Notes: a model not told the origin generated them from the sequence alone. A DNA stretch of 64,000 nt from Paenibacillus brasilensis (GCF_009363115.1 NZ_CP045298.1:2995001-3059000), one strand, 5' to 3'; positions 16,699 through 25,789 are shown, numbered from the stretch's first letter. Translations and numbers: made by a program.

Positions 16699-18244
16699 CT
16701 TTTGTGAATCTGGATATAAAATAGCCGTGTCCTTGAAGGATTTTGGCTACCGTTATGATGATCAGGCCGAGCCAGCGTTACATGGCTTGACGCTGGATAT
16801 TATGGTGGGTGAGCATGTAGCGATTGTCGGAGCCAGCGGAAGTGGAAAATCTACGCTCTGCCAGCTACTTCATGGCGGATTGTCCCGTTCCGGCGAAGGA
16901 GAACGGACTGGGGAGCTAACCGTGTACGGGCTGGACCCCGATACGGCTGACCTGGCTGCTGTCGCCTCCACTGTCGGCGTCGTGCTTCAGGACCCGGATG
17001 CCCAACTGGTGCAGGGAATCGTCGAAGACGAGATTGCTTTCGGGCCGGAGAACCTGCGCGTGCCTCCGGCAGAAATTGCGCAGCGCCTCACTGCTGCGCT
17101 GGAGGCCGTCGGCCTTGCTCCCGAACGCGGCTCCTTCGTGCGCCGCCTCTCGGGAGGCCAGCGCCAACGCACTGCCATTGCTGCGGTGCTGGCGCTGGAA
17201 GCGCCGCTTGTCGTGTTCGACGACGCAGCGGCTCAGTTGGACCCGCCGGCTGTACGCGACTTCGTCCTGCTCTGCCAGCGGCTCCATGCCGCAGGCCGGA
17301 CGGTGGTCACCGCGTCCGGTCGTATGGACGATACCGCGCGCGCAGCGCAGCGCATCGTCATCCTGAAGGGCGGGACCGTGCTATTGCAAGGTCCGCCGGA
17401 AACGCTGCTGCGCGAACATGCTGCGCAGCTGGCCGCCTTGGGGCTGCTCCCCTCTCCCGCAGGGAGGGGAGACGTGCCGCTTGAGCCGGGGGCGAAGCCC
17501 GGCTCGGCGGCTGAGCGCACCGGGCAGCCGTTGCTGGAGGTGAAGGGGCTGACCTTCACCTATCCCGGCAGGCAGCGGGCAGCGCTGACAGGCGTAAGCC
17601 TTGCCCTTGCGCCCGGCGAACGAGTCGTTCTGCTGGGCGAGAACGGCTCCGGCAAAACCACGCTCAGCAAGCTGCTCATGGGCCTGCTGCCTGCACCCAA
17701 GGGGTGCATGTGGTGGGAGGGAGAGGATATGGCGAAGCTGCCAATTCACCAGCTTGCCACCGGGATTGGTTATGTGTTTCAGCAGCCTGAGCATCAGTTT
17801 GCAGCAGCAACGGTATGGGAGGAATGCTTGTACAGCGTTCGCGTCAAGCTCGGTTTGCGGAGCGGAGAGGCGATTCCCGTCGTGTATGAGGAACGGGCAC
17901 AGCGCTTGCTGGCAGCCGCCAAGCTGGATCGCAAGCTGGATGCCTCCCCGTATCTGCTGAGCGGAGGCGAAAAAAGGCTCTTGAGCGTAGCGGCGCAGTT
18001 TATCCTGCCGAAAAAACTGTACATTTTGGATGAGCCCACCGCCGGAACGGATTATGAAGGAGCGAACATTCTGCTCCGTATGTGTGCACAACAGTCTGCC
18101 GAAGGTGCAGCCTTCCTGATCATCACCCACGATATGCAGGTGGTCGAAAGCTTTGCCAGCCATGTTCTGCATATGGAAGAGGGATATCTCTATAAAATGG
18201 AAAATAATGGGATTTATCATACGATTACAGTTGACAAAAATTGA
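16691..18244 (+). CDS. ykoD: ECF transporter ATPase with two ABC domains, YkoD-like
   Basis: About 517 residues carrying two ATP-binding cassettes in one chain. The first (about 10-230) has Walker A GASGSGKST, signature LSGGQRQR and Walker B VVFDDAAAQLDP. The second (about 280-500) has GENGSGKTT, LSGGEKR and LYILDEPTAGTD. It powers uptake with YkoC and YkoE. The start is unclear: GTG 16691 lies within the end of ykoE, TTG 16670 is further upstream and GTG 16724 downstream; none has a good Shine-Dalgarno. The middle third is noticeably GC-rich. Confidence 0.85.
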   Translation: MHSFCESGYKIAVSLKDFGYRYDDQAEPALHGLTLDIMVGEHVAIVGASGSGKSTLCQLLHGGLSRSGEGERTGELTVYGLDPDTADLAAVASTVGVVLQDPDAQLVQGIVEDEIAFGPENLRVPPAEIAQRLTAALEAVGLAPERGSFVRRLSGGQRQRTAIAAVLALEAPLVVFDDAAAQLDPPAVRDFVLLCQRLHAAGRTVVTASGRMDDTARAAQRIVILKGGTVLLQGPPETLLREHAAQLAALGLLPSPAGRGDVPLEPGAKPGSAAERTGQPLLEVKGLTFTYPGRQRAALTGVSLALAPGERVVLLGENGSGKTTLSKLLMGLLPAPKGCMWWEGEDMAKLPIHQLATGIGYVFQQPEHQFAAATVWEECLYSVRVKLGLRSGEAIPVVYEERAQRLLAAAKLDRKLDASPYLLSGGEKRLLSVAAQFILPKKLYILDEPTAGTDYEGANILLRMCAQQSAEGAAFLIITHDMQVVESFASHVLHMEEGYLYKMENNGIYHTITVDKN

Positions 18245-18277
18245 GTGGATGTAGACAATAATCTATATACATCTTAC

Positions 18278-18310
18278 AAACAGGCGGCCTATTCAGGCCG
18301 CCTGTTTACG
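18278..18310 (+). terminator. Strong terminator after ykoD
   Basis: A perfect 13-bp stem AAACAGGCGGCCT / AGGCCGCCTGTTT (18278-18290, 18295-18307) with an ATTC loop. Confidence 0.85.
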
Positions 18311-18388
18311 ATTATGCAGTGTGGGTAATATCGATTCTGTGCAGGCGAATCGCATAGGTACAACACAGCTTATATAAGGAAAGGATTT

Positions 18389-19930
18389 GTGATTTGCTTG
18401 GGACAAGATAAACCCATGAAGCGTGGCCTTGTACTGACAGGTGTTCTGTTGGCGACGTTTCTGGCCGCGATTGAAGGAACGGTTATTGGCCCGGCAGGGC
18501 CGACGATTGTTAGTGCACTGGGCAGTGTGAATCTGCTCAGTTGGATTTTTACGGCATATTTGCTGACGATGGCTGTAACCACGCCTATTTTCGGTAAGCT
18601 TAGCGATTTATTTGGCCGTAAGCCAATTTTTCTGGTTGGCTGTTCGTTGTTTGTGCTTGGATCTTTGCTGTGTATGCTGGCTGGCAGTATGGAGCAGCTT
18701 ATTGTGTACCGGGCTATTCAAGGGATTGGAGCGGGCGGTGTTATTCCCGTTACCTTTACCATCATCGGAGATATATACAAGATGGAGGAACGCGGTAAGG
18801 TCCAGGGAATGATCAGCTCAGTATGGGGGATTTCTTCCTTGATCGGACCTCTCCTGGGCGGTTACGTGGTTACTTATTTTGGCTGGGAATGGATTTTCGG
18901 CTTCAATATTCCCTTTGGTCTGCTGGCGATGTTCTTCATCGCCCGTTACCTGCGGGAACAGGTAAGCAAGCGCGTTGCGCGCGTCGACGTGCCGGGGGCA
19001 ATTACCTTTACCATCGGGATGACGGCCCTTTTGCTCGTATTAGCGCTGGGCGGGCAGTACATCGGCTGGGCTTCTCCCGAATTGCTGGCCTTGGCTGCCG
19101 TAGCTATTTTGTTCCTGATTCTGTTTTTAGTTATTGAAAAACGCGCTCAGGAACCAATGGTGCCTCTGAAGCTGTTCCGGGTACGGGATATCGCTTTTTC
19201 CTGTGCCGCAGCGCTTCTGGTCAGCACCCTGCTTATCGGGCTGACCAGCTATCTGCCCCTATGGATTCAAGGCGTACACGGTGGGGATGCCGCTTCATCC
19301 GGTCTGGCCCTCGCCCCGATGTCGGTCGGCTGGCTGTTTGGCTCCATGATCGGAGGGCGTATTTTACTGACACTGGGCTCTCGTCGAACCTCGTTGATCG
19401 GGCTGACCCTGATTGTATTAGGGGCCTTCGTCATGACCTTGATGGGGGAAACGGCACCGATCTGGCTGCTCTTTCTGTCTACATTATTGTACGGATTGGG
19501 CTTTGGCTTCTCGATGACCGTGTTTACGATTATTGCCCAGTCCTCGGTCGGGTTCCAACTGCGCGGTGCCTCCACAGCTTTGAATACGTTCCTGCGCACG
19601 CTGGGGCAAACGATTGGGGTCGCAGCCTTCGGTTCATGGCTGAATTATCACATTGCCGCCCAGACAGCAGATGGACAGCTTACACAGCAAGGCATTACAC
19701 AGGAGGATATTAATGGTCTGCTTGCACCTCATGCTTCACAAAGTCTGAGTGGACAGGCAGCGGGTATACTCCGTTCTGTATTGGAAAACAGTCTCCATTC
19801 CCTGTTTATCATCATGGTCGTTATTGCGGTGATTAGCTGGTTTGTCGTGCTCGGGCTGCGAAATCGACCACCGGGCACAGAAGAAGGGACGGATCAGCGC
19901 ATCAAATCACCCCAGAGAGAACATGCATAA
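18389..19930 (+). CDS. DHA2-family (EmrB/QacA) MFS multidrug exporter
   Basis: 513 residues with 14 predicted membrane helices. The DHA2 pattern is clear: helix 1 with the acidic residue (VLLATFLAAIEGTVIGPAGPTIV), GKLSDLFGRKPIF (motif A), YRAIQGIGAGGVIPVTFTIIGD (motif B) and GISSLIGPLLGGYV (motif C, antiporter). It probably exports cationic drugs or dyes using proton motive force. The start GTG 18389 follows AAGGAAAGG. Monocistronic, between two strong terminators. The preceding gene is ykoD and no regulator is adjacent. Confidence 0.85.
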   Translation: MICLGQDKPMKRGLVLTGVLLATFLAAIEGTVIGPAGPTIVSALGSVNLLSWIFTAYLLTMAVTTPIFGKLSDLFGRKPIFLVGCSLFVLGSLLCMLAGSMEQLIVYRAIQGIGAGGVIPVTFTIIGDIYKMEERGKVQGMISSVWGISSLIGPLLGGYVVTYFGWEWIFGFNIPFGLLAMFFIARYLREQVSKRVARVDVPGAITFTIGMTALLLVLALGGQYIGWASPELLALAAVAILFLILFLVIEKRAQEPMVPLKLFRVRDIAFSCAAALLVSTLLIGLTSYLPLWIQGVHGGDAASSGLALAPMSVGWLFGSMIGGRILLTLGSRRTSLIGLTLIVLGAFVMTLMGETAPIWLLFLSTLLYGLGFGFSMTVFTIIAQSSVGFQLRGASTALNTFLRTLGQTIGVAAFGSWLNYHIAAQTADGQLTQQGITQEDINGLLAPHASQSLSGQAAGILRSVLENSLHSLFIIMVVIAVISWFVVLGLRNRPPGTEEGTDQRIKSPQREHA

Positions 19931-19982
19931 GAGAGTCTCCTTTACGGGCAATAAAGTTTTGTTGTCCAGCTCCAGCAACGAT

Positions 19983-20024
19983 AAGAAAGACGTTTCCGAT
20001 TTCCCGGAAACGTCTTTCTTCAAT
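19983..20024 (+). terminator. Very stable terminator after the DHA2 exporter
   Basis: A perfect 16-bp stem (19983-19998 with 20005-20020; arms AAGAAAGACGTTTCCG and its complement), six-base loop, ending in TTCTTC. Confidence 0.85.
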
Positions 20025-20043
20025 TTATAGCACCACACATAAA

Positions 20044-20660
20044 ACAAGCGATTTAGCCAGAATAACCGATATGAATCCCGGCACAATTAGCGGTTTCGTC
20101 AATGGAAATTGCAAGCTCTCAGTTTATCAATCGTAATAATAACCGACGCTATGGGTCATACCGTCGGTTATTATTACGATTGGTATATCTCCGAGTACTT
20201 AGGTATGCTATTCCATTATTCGAATTAGCCGAACATTTTTTTTGAAGAACGCTTGTATGAAGCGGCGGGCATACTGTATGAAAACGTGGCACTAACCGAG
20301 AAAAAACAGTATTTAGAGCGCTTGTCGATTTGCCAATACCGATTATTTCCAACTAGGCAAGGAGAAGACCAGCAAAAGAACTACGAAGCGGCCATTCAAT
20401 TTGAATATTACATGGAACGACTGGACGAGACTGACCAATTGGATGCATTAAGGGCTTTAGTGAATACATATTGATGAAAACAGTAAAAGGTTCTATCCTG
20501 CATTTGTATACTGGGCGTTTGCTCATTTAATTCAAGCAGAGGTCTGTGATGCCAAAAAAGACTATACAACAGGTTTTAAAAAAATATGCCGATTTAAGCT
20601 GGGTGCAGGAAACGGATGAAACGACAGTGAAATGGAAAATCAATTTAAGGAGTAGGCGAA
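20044..20660 (+). pseudogene. AloR-type RNPP quorum-sensing receptor, degraded
   Basis: Pieces of one HTH-TPR receptor lie in order but in changing frames. An XRE helix-turn-helix without its first codons (SDLARITDMNPGTISGFVNG, 20047-20106) comes first. Then TDAMGHTVGYYYDWYISEYL (about 20140-20200), then FELAEHFF running out at a run of eight T (20236-20243) where seven would keep frame. TPR helices follow (ERLYEAAGILYENVALTEKK through MERLDETDQLDALRALVNTY to a stop at 20472), then a further shifted frame (HIDENSKRFYPAFVYWAFAHL). The typical tail YADLSWVQETDETTVKWK ends at the aloP ribosome-binding site. At least three frame changes and a missing middle mean no receptor can be made. Confidence 0.65.
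20125..20185. repeat. Long perfect palindrome inside the aloR remnant
   Basis: Arms 20129-20148 and 20162-20181 are exact complements over 20 bases, extendable to 24 with one G-U pair, around a 13-base loop. No T-tract follows, so it is not an ordinary terminator. It falls in sequence that still reads as AloR coding DNA. Confidence 0.7.
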
Positions 20661-20661
20661 G

Positions 20662-20781
20662 ATGAAGAGTAAAAAGTTTTTGGCACTGATAGTGGCAAGT
20701 ATCATGGCAGCGGCTATTGTGATTGTTCCTATACCTCCAGGTAATGGAGAAATTTCTCCAACGCATCACAGCGAAATTTAA
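20662..20781 (+). CDS. AloP-type secreted signalling pro-peptide
   Basis: 39 residues: a positively charged start (MKSKKF), a hydrophobic export helix (LALIVASIMAAAIVIVPIP) and a polar C-terminus (PGNGEISPTHHSEI) from which the mature peptide would be cut. AAGGAG is at 20647-20652, and the gene directly follows the aloR tail, the standard receptor-peptide order of the AloR/AloP systems of P. polymyxa. A strong terminator follows. The gene is intact although its receptor is not, so the peptide could be made and act only on another receptor or another cell. The family assignment rests on context and form. Confidence 0.65.
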   Translation: MKSKKFLALIVASIMAAAIVIVPIPPGNGEISPTHHSEI

Positions 20782-20793
20782 TAAACCCAGATT

Positions 20794-20836
20794 AAAGAAA
20801 AAGACCCACTCCAAGAATGGGTCTTTTTCTTTTTAA
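20794..20836 (+). terminator. Terminator after aloP
   Basis: A perfect 15-bp stem AAAGAAAAAGACCCA / TGGGTCTTTTTCTTT (20794-20808, 20818-20832) with a T-rich 3' arm. Confidence 0.85.
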
Positions 20837-20864
20837 TATATTTTTTACCAAATATATACTTTTT

Positions 20865-20986
20865 ATTGGTTTCCACACGAATCCCTGGCACAAGCATTAG
20901 ACCTCATCAACCACAGACCACGAAAATGCTTGGGCTGGAAGGCTGCTCACGAATCCTTTTCAGAAGAACTGTCGCACTTGGCTTGA
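20865..20986 (+). mobile_element. IS30-family transposase, C-terminal remnant
   Basis: The frame ending TGA 20984-20986 reads ALDLINHRPRKCLGWKAAHE then SFSEELSHLA. This is the hallmark end of IS30-family transposases (N-RPRK-LGW-P/A-E). The rest of the element is absent. It sits exactly between the aloR/aloP locus and the 3' end of the sugar operon, marking a rearrangement edge. Confidence 0.75.
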
Positions 20987-21015
20987 CAATCCGTCATTTT
21001 AATAGAGTTTTTTAC

Positions 21016-21819
21016 TCAATTCTCACTATTATGGGTAGCCCATAATATAGCCTTTTCAATATAATCATTCCAGAAATCAAACGTATGGCCCCCTTTTGTT
21101 TCTCTATAAATGACATTCACCTTTTTTGAGACTAAAAAATCATGAAATTTTTGGTTTACATCTAACAAGAAGTCCTCAGTTCCACATGCCATATATATTT
21201 CGGGTATTTCCATTTTAGTCTTTATTAATTTAAGGACGAGTGCCTCCGGATCTTGATCACTGCCCATAAGCAGATTTAAGTCACCAAAAACTCTTCTATA
21301 ATATTTATAGTCTGCCACTTCATCTTTATAGTCGGTAGATATTCCCGCTATTCTGTAAGTTATGATTGCGGAGGACAAGGCAATTATACGACTGAAATTA
21401 CCAGCGTACTTTAATCCGTTGCGAATGGCTCCATATCCGCCCATTGATAATCCACCAATAAAGGTATCCTCTCTCTTAGTGGATAAAGGAAACATTTTTC
21501 GCGTAAACGTCACCAATTCATTTCCAATATATTCACCAAATAATTCCCCTTTATCGTTGTCATCCAAATAAAAACCGTTTTCACCTGACGGCATAAACAC
21601 AGCTATATTATATTTATGAGATAGTTCCCGAATTCTTGAAAGACTAAGCCAATCCAGATAATTACCAGAATATCCATGTAAAAGATAAAGAGTTTTAAAT
21701 GGGCGCTCCTCAGTATTTCCATGCCCAAACATGTCAGTGCGGTCTAGCGGTAAGAGTGCATTGAATGTAACTTCCCTTTTTAAAGCCTTTGAGTAAAAAT
21801 TAACTTGTGATATGGCCAA
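21016..21819 (-). CDS. Intracellular esterase, EstA/esterase-D family
   Basis: About 267 residues with an alpha/beta-hydrolase fold of the esterase D/S-formylglutathione hydrolase type (tributyrin esterase EstA): YLLHGYSGNYLDWL, nucleophile Ser in GGLSMGGYGA, an acid in the GTEDFLL turn and His in KGGHTFDFW. There is no signal peptide. TTG 21819 is preferred because TAGGAG lies 8 bases upstream; the GTG at 21828 overlaps that Shine-Dalgarno. Last gene of the sucrose phosphorylase operon, 44 bases after the Nif3-like gene. Likely removes short acyl groups from sugars; this is inferred from context. Confidence 0.85.
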   Translation of the reverse strand: MAISQVNFYSKALKREVTFNALLPLDRTDMFGHGNTEERPFKTLYLLHGYSGNYLDWLSLSRIRELSHKYNIAVFMPSGENGFYLDDNDKGELFGEYIGNELVTFTRKMFPLSTKREDTFIGGLSMGGYGAIRNGLKYAGNFSRIIALSSAIITYRIAGISTDYKDEVADYKYYRRVFGDLNLLMGSDQDPEALVLKLIKTKMEIPEIYMACGTEDFLLDVNQKFHDFLVSKKVNVIYRETKGGHTFDFWNDYIEKAILWATHNSEN

Positions 21820-21863
21820 TTGATTCACTCCTAATGTCTAAATTTTTTTAATGAAGTCGAGGT

Positions 21864-22670
21864 TTATAAATAAAGGAACGGTTCTTTCGCATCAATAAAA
21901 GTGACAGGAATGTTCTTGACCAAAGGCTTCAACCATTCCGCCATATATTTCATGCCGGATTCCTCACTACGCTCATGGCCAATCACAATCATTCCCTTAT
22001 CCATTCCGAGCATTGTTGCATCATTGACATAAGCACACAATGTCCATTCTGTAATTTCACCACAAACCATAACATCCAAGTTATGATTTCTCATTAACTC
22101 CATTGGCATTTGTTCTCTGCCTAGACCTAAGCTTCCTCCACCCACTAGTACCCCGACCTTTGAGCATTTCATTTCGGGATTGCCAACAATTTGAATAACA
22201 TCCATTGATAGTTTCTGTTTAAAAAATCTGGCGAGTTCAGCCAAAGTAACTTCATTAATTTTGTATATGAAAGGTTGGTTCTCCTCTTGCAAATTATGTT
22301 CCCAGCCAATTTCTTTCAGAAGGCCATCATAAATTCTATCCGTTTTCGCCATATGCATATAATCATGGTACCGCCAAATTGCAATATTGTTTTCTTCGAT
22401 TAACTTTTTCTTTGCAAGATATAACGGGTCATTCTCGAGCCAATCCATCTCGTCCCTTCCCGTATAAAAAGTGGGTTCATGTGTAATGATCATATTTGCC
22501 CCGTCTTCAATAGCACGCTTAATAACGTCTATCGTTGCCATAAACGTTGTGCAAATTCCTTGGACCTCAGTATTAGGCTTCCCGCATATTAACTGATCAC
22601 CTGTTTTTTCAAGTCTCATATCGCCACATGAATCTGAGAGAATTGCCTCAATAACTTCTTGTACATTCAT
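21864..22670 (-). CDS. Nif3-like (DUF34) dinuclear-metal protein
   Basis: About 268 residues from ATG 22670 (AGTAGGA just upstream). Nif3/YqfO-type motifs are present: TTFMATIDVIKRAIEDGANMIITHEP, with His in the metal site, and VIGHERSEESGMKYMAEWL at the C-terminus, which supplies further ligands. Nif3 proteins form hexameric toroids with two metal ions per subunit, and their reaction is still debated. A Nif3 protein inside a sugar-ester operon is unusual and suggests a hydrolytic or repair role on a pathway intermediate. Confidence 0.8.
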   Translation of the reverse strand: MNVQEVIEAILSDSCGDMRLEKTGDQLICGKPNTEVQGICTTFMATIDVIKRAIEDGANMIITHEPTFYTGRDEMDWLENDPLYLAKKKLIEENNIAIWRYHDYMHMAKTDRIYDGLLKEIGWEHNLQEENQPFIYKINEVTLAELARFFKQKLSMDVIQIVGNPEMKCSKVGVLVGGGSLGLGREQMPMELMRNHNLDVMVCGEITEWTLCAYVNDATMLGMDKGMIVIGHERSEESGMKYMAEWLKPLVKNIPVTFIDAKEPFLYL

Positions 22671-22719
22671 TATTATTCCTACTTTCATTAACATAACTGT
22701 CTTTTTAATAAATATAAGG

Positions 22720-22762
22720 GTGATACATTCCTTTCCTGTTTATTAAAGCTGGAATGTATCAC
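22720..22762. repeat. 12-bp inverted repeat within the operon
   Basis: GTGATACATTCC (22720-22731) and GGAATGTATCAC (22751-22762) pair perfectly around a 19-base loop, in the 116-base gap between the MFS gene and the Nif3-like gene. There is no T-tract on the transcribed strand. It may be an mRNA processing or stability element. Confidence 0.6.
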
Positions 22763-22810
22763 TAACACTATTCATTTGATATATTATTTCTTGGATTTTT
22801 TAATAGAAAG

Positions 22811-24139
22811 TCAGGCTGCTTTATGATTATTTTCACCTTGTGCTTCTAAACCAAGATTCTTAGGAAGAATGAAAGATGCTAACATCCCTACGAACAATAT
22901 TAATGCCATAACATACATAGCTCCTTTTTGCGAACCTGAGATTGAAATAAAAATTCCAGCAAGATAAGGACCAGCAAATCCACCAAATGCTGAAGTAAAT
23001 CCTGTTAGCCCCCTAGCTGCACCTTCAACTTCTTTGGAGAAAATAAGAGTAGGTATTGTATGAAAACTAGGCATAAAAGCCTGTATAAAAAAGCCAGCTA
23101 CACACATTAAAACGATGTACAAAGCGGCATTTGTACTATTAGAAAAAAGACCTAAAATAGCTAGAGCAATAGCAAACAACAGTAGTGGTATCCCCGTGCT
23201 AAGGCGGCGCTGCTTTATTTTCGGTGTTAATTTAGACCATACTGCCAATCCTAAAATAGCAGCAATCGATGGAAGTGCACTTAATAATCCTACATTACTA
23301 ATACCTGCATGCGTAACAGACTGAATAGCTGTTGGCATCCAAGTAAAAAACCCTATCTGACCGAATACTGCACAAAAGCCAACGATACTCAAAACCCAGC
23401 TATACTTATTTCTTAATAGATAACCTAAAATAGGCAGAAGCTTATCCCCACTTACATTACTGCCCCCATCTTTCATTAAAGCACTCTGTTCCTTTTGAAT
23501 GGTTGTAGTAATATATTCTTTTTCTTCTTTGCTTAACCATCTAGCTTGTTCTGGTCTGTCATACATTACAGCAAACCATATTCCACCAATTATTAAACTA
23601 ATAACACCTAAAATCATAAACATCATTTGCCAATTGAACATTGCTATCAGAAATCCACCGATTGGTCCAGTAAGTGTTGCTGCAATGCCGGAGGCAGTAA
23701 ACACAACGGCTATAGCTCGACTTCTTTCACCATCCTTTTCTGGAAACCAATAGGGCAAAAGAGTCATGATGCCTGGTACAATAGCTCCCTCCGCAACACC
23801 AAGTAAAAATCTGAGTACTATAAGTTGCCAACCGTTTGTAACAAACCCTTGTAGAATAGTTATTACGCTCCAGCATATCGTTGAAAAGCCAAGAAATTTT
23901 TTGAGTTTTCCTTTTTGAGCAATGTGTCCACCGGAGATCTGTAAAATCATACCTCCAATACCCGCGACTCCACCCGCAATCCCAGCAACGCTCGCAGCAA
24001 AACCTAAATCCTTCAGCATTCCCCCAGGTAGGGCAATGCTTAGAAGTGAGTTACTTACAAATGAAAAAAAGCACATTAGAAATAATACAGGTAAAAAGTA
24101 AAGCCATCTTAACTTTGGTATTTTTTTTGTTTCAGACAT
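22811..24139 (-). CDS. MFS transporter, anion:cation symporter (ACS) type
   Basis: 442 residues with 12 predicted helices. ACS-like features include VLRFLLGVAEGAIVPGIMTLLPYWFPEKDGERSRAIAVVFTASGIAATLTGPIGG (helices 4-5) and a charged central loop. The ACS subgroup imports hexuronates, galactonate, tartrate and related organic acids with protons. Here it is the only transporter in the sucrose phosphorylase operon, so it probably imports the operon's substrate. AGGGGGG precedes the ATG. No PTS gene is present, which fits use of unphosphorylated sucrose inside the cell. Confidence 0.8.
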   Translation of the reverse strand: MSETKKIPKLRWLYFLPVLFLMCFFSFVSNSLLSIALPGGMLKDLGFAASVAGIAGGVAGIGGMILQISGGHIAQKGKLKKFLGFSTICWSVITILQGFVTNGWQLIVLRFLLGVAEGAIVPGIMTLLPYWFPEKDGERSRAIAVVFTASGIAATLTGPIGGFLIAMFNWQMMFMILGVISLIIGGIWFAVMYDRPEQARWLSKEEKEYITTTIQKEQSALMKDGGSNVSGDKLLPILGYLLRNKYSWVLSIVGFCAVFGQIGFFTWMPTAIQSVTHAGISNVGLLSALPSIAAILGLAVWSKLTPKIKQRRLSTGIPLLLFAIALAILGLFSNSTNAALYIVLMCVAGFFIQAFMPSFHTIPTLIFSKEVEGAARGLTGFTSAFGGFAGPYLAGIFISISGSQKGAMYVMALILFVGMLASFILPKNLGLEAQGENNHKAA

Positions 24140-24307
24140 TATAAACCCCCCTGTAATTTATACATCCTTAAATTCTTAATGATTTAATTTTATCTTCATC
24201 GAAAATAAATAATATTTTTAGTACCCCTCCAATTATTAATTGAAAGCGGTTTAAAAAAACTTTTATAATAGTATGGCTGTTTCATTAATCATTATCTATT
24301 TAACTTG

Positions 24308-25777
24308 TTATACATAATATTGAGTATCTTTACCATCTCGATCAATATAATCGATAACAGGCCTGTTCGTTTTAAAATCGATATAAAGTGTACAACGCTT
24401 CTTATCCTTTTGCCAGGACAGATAAATTTCATCTTTGTTGGATTCTAATACCTTGAACTCCCCATTAAAGGCATCATAATCGTTTCTAAATCGAATAAGC
24501 TTTAATAATCTTTTGACTACTTCTTTTTCTAGAGATTTTTCAATCTCCATAAGACTATAGTTGTGACGGTTGATTTCTCTACCTTCTCCTGTTTCTCTAA
24601 CTCTTTCATAGTCGTTTTCCCCAGCTAATAGTCCTACATAATACACCTGAGGTATCCCTGGAGTAAAGAATTGAATCGCTCTCGCTGAAATATAGGCATC
24701 ATCATCATTATTTAGTACGGAGTAGTATGAGCATCTGATTTGATGGACATCAAATCCATCCTCCGACTTATGCTCGTCTGACAAAATTAGACTTAGGTTT
24801 GAACCTCTTTGGAGGCAAACATCTACCAATTTTCTAGCTTCTGTTGTATCAATAAGATCATCTAAGTCTGGTTTTACTGGTATACCGTCATGGCAGTCCA
24901 GCATTGTAAACTGATTATGTGGTCGATTCTTAAGATAATCAATAAGAGCTATACTAGATTTATTGATTAAAGTATCCAAAATTCGATAAGGTAAAATAAA
25001 ATCGTAGATCCAACATCCATGCTCGGACAGCTTATTTTGGATAGTGTAATGTGAATGAACTTCTGGTAATATTTCGATATCTAATGACTTAGCCAGTTCT
25101 AAGACCCAATCAAGGAACTCATAGATTTCGGGCTCTACAAAAAAACAACTTGTCCCCAATTTTTTAATAACATAGCCAACCGCATCCAGACGGACAATCT
25201 TCACATTATTTTCCTTAAAGTTTAAAAAGAAGTCCGTAATTAGCTGTTTTACCCTTTTTGACTTAATATCCAAATCAATTTGTTCTGAAGGATCCGTCTT
25301 TCCAAATGTCGTCCATACCTTTTCTTCCTCACCAGTTTCCGCAATTGTAAAAGTAGAATATGGTAGGGAACGTCGTAGGAACATTTTACTAATGTCATCC
25401 TGAACAGGATTTCCATCTTCCCAAACCTTATCTAATGTAATAAACAAATCTACATATTCAGATTTTCTTCCTTTTTTTAGAAAATCCTGAAAATATTCAG
25501 ATTGCCTAGATATATGATTAACCATCAAATCTACTAAAACATCAAAGTTTTCGCCAATAGCTTTAATATCCTTCCAAGTCCCAAAGGCCGGTTCAATTTC
25601 TAAATAGGATAATGGAGCAAATCCACGGTCTCCTGAAGAGGGAAACGGTGGAAGGATATGCACTCCTCCTTTAAAAATATCCGTAAAATAATTTAGAAGT
25701 ACTTGATTAAGAGTCTTTAAATCACCTCCCAAAGAATCGGGGTAGGTAATTAACTGTACCTGATTTTTCACTGCCAT
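24308..25777 (-). CDS. Sucrose phosphorylase (GH13 subfamily 18)
   Basis: 489 residues from ATG 25777 (AGGAGG 8 bases upstream; GTG 25786 overlaps it). The sucrose phosphorylase signature is complete: QLITYPDSLGGDL at the N-terminus, GGVHILPPFPSSGDRGFAP, nucleophile Asp in IVRLDAVGYV, acid/base Glu in EILPEVHSHY and transition-state Asp in LDCHDGIPV. The reaction is sucrose + phosphate to glucose-1-phosphate + fructose in the cytosol. Sucrose-6'-phosphate phosphorylases are close relatives and cannot be excluded. The PfkB kinase upstream would phosphorylate the released fructose. Confidence 0.88.
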   Translation of the reverse strand: MAVKNQVQLITYPDSLGGDLKTLNQVLLNYFTDIFKGGVHILPPFPSSGDRGFAPLSYLEIEPAFGTWKDIKAIGENFDVLVDLMVNHISRQSEYFQDFLKKGRKSEYVDLFITLDKVWEDGNPVQDDISKMFLRRSLPYSTFTIAETGEEEKVWTTFGKTDPSEQIDLDIKSKRVKQLITDFFLNFKENNVKIVRLDAVGYVIKKLGTSCFFVEPEIYEFLDWVLELAKSLDIEILPEVHSHYTIQNKLSEHGCWIYDFILPYRILDTLINKSSIALIDYLKNRPHNQFTMLDCHDGIPVKPDLDDLIDTTEARKLVDVCLQRGSNLSLILSDEHKSEDGFDVHQIRCSYYSVLNNDDDAYISARAIQFFTPGIPQVYYVGLLAGENDYERVRETGEGREINRHNYSLMEIEKSLEKEVVKRLLKLIRFRNDYDAFNGEFKVLESNKDEIYLSWQKDKKRCTLYIDFKTNRPVIDYIDRDGKDTQYYV

Positions 25778-25789
25778 TCGCGACACCTC

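Noticed and set aside
17381..18220. 279-codon minus-strand frame
   Set aside because: Lies opposite the second ABC domain of the ykoD-like gene, whose Walker and signature motifs prove the plus strand.
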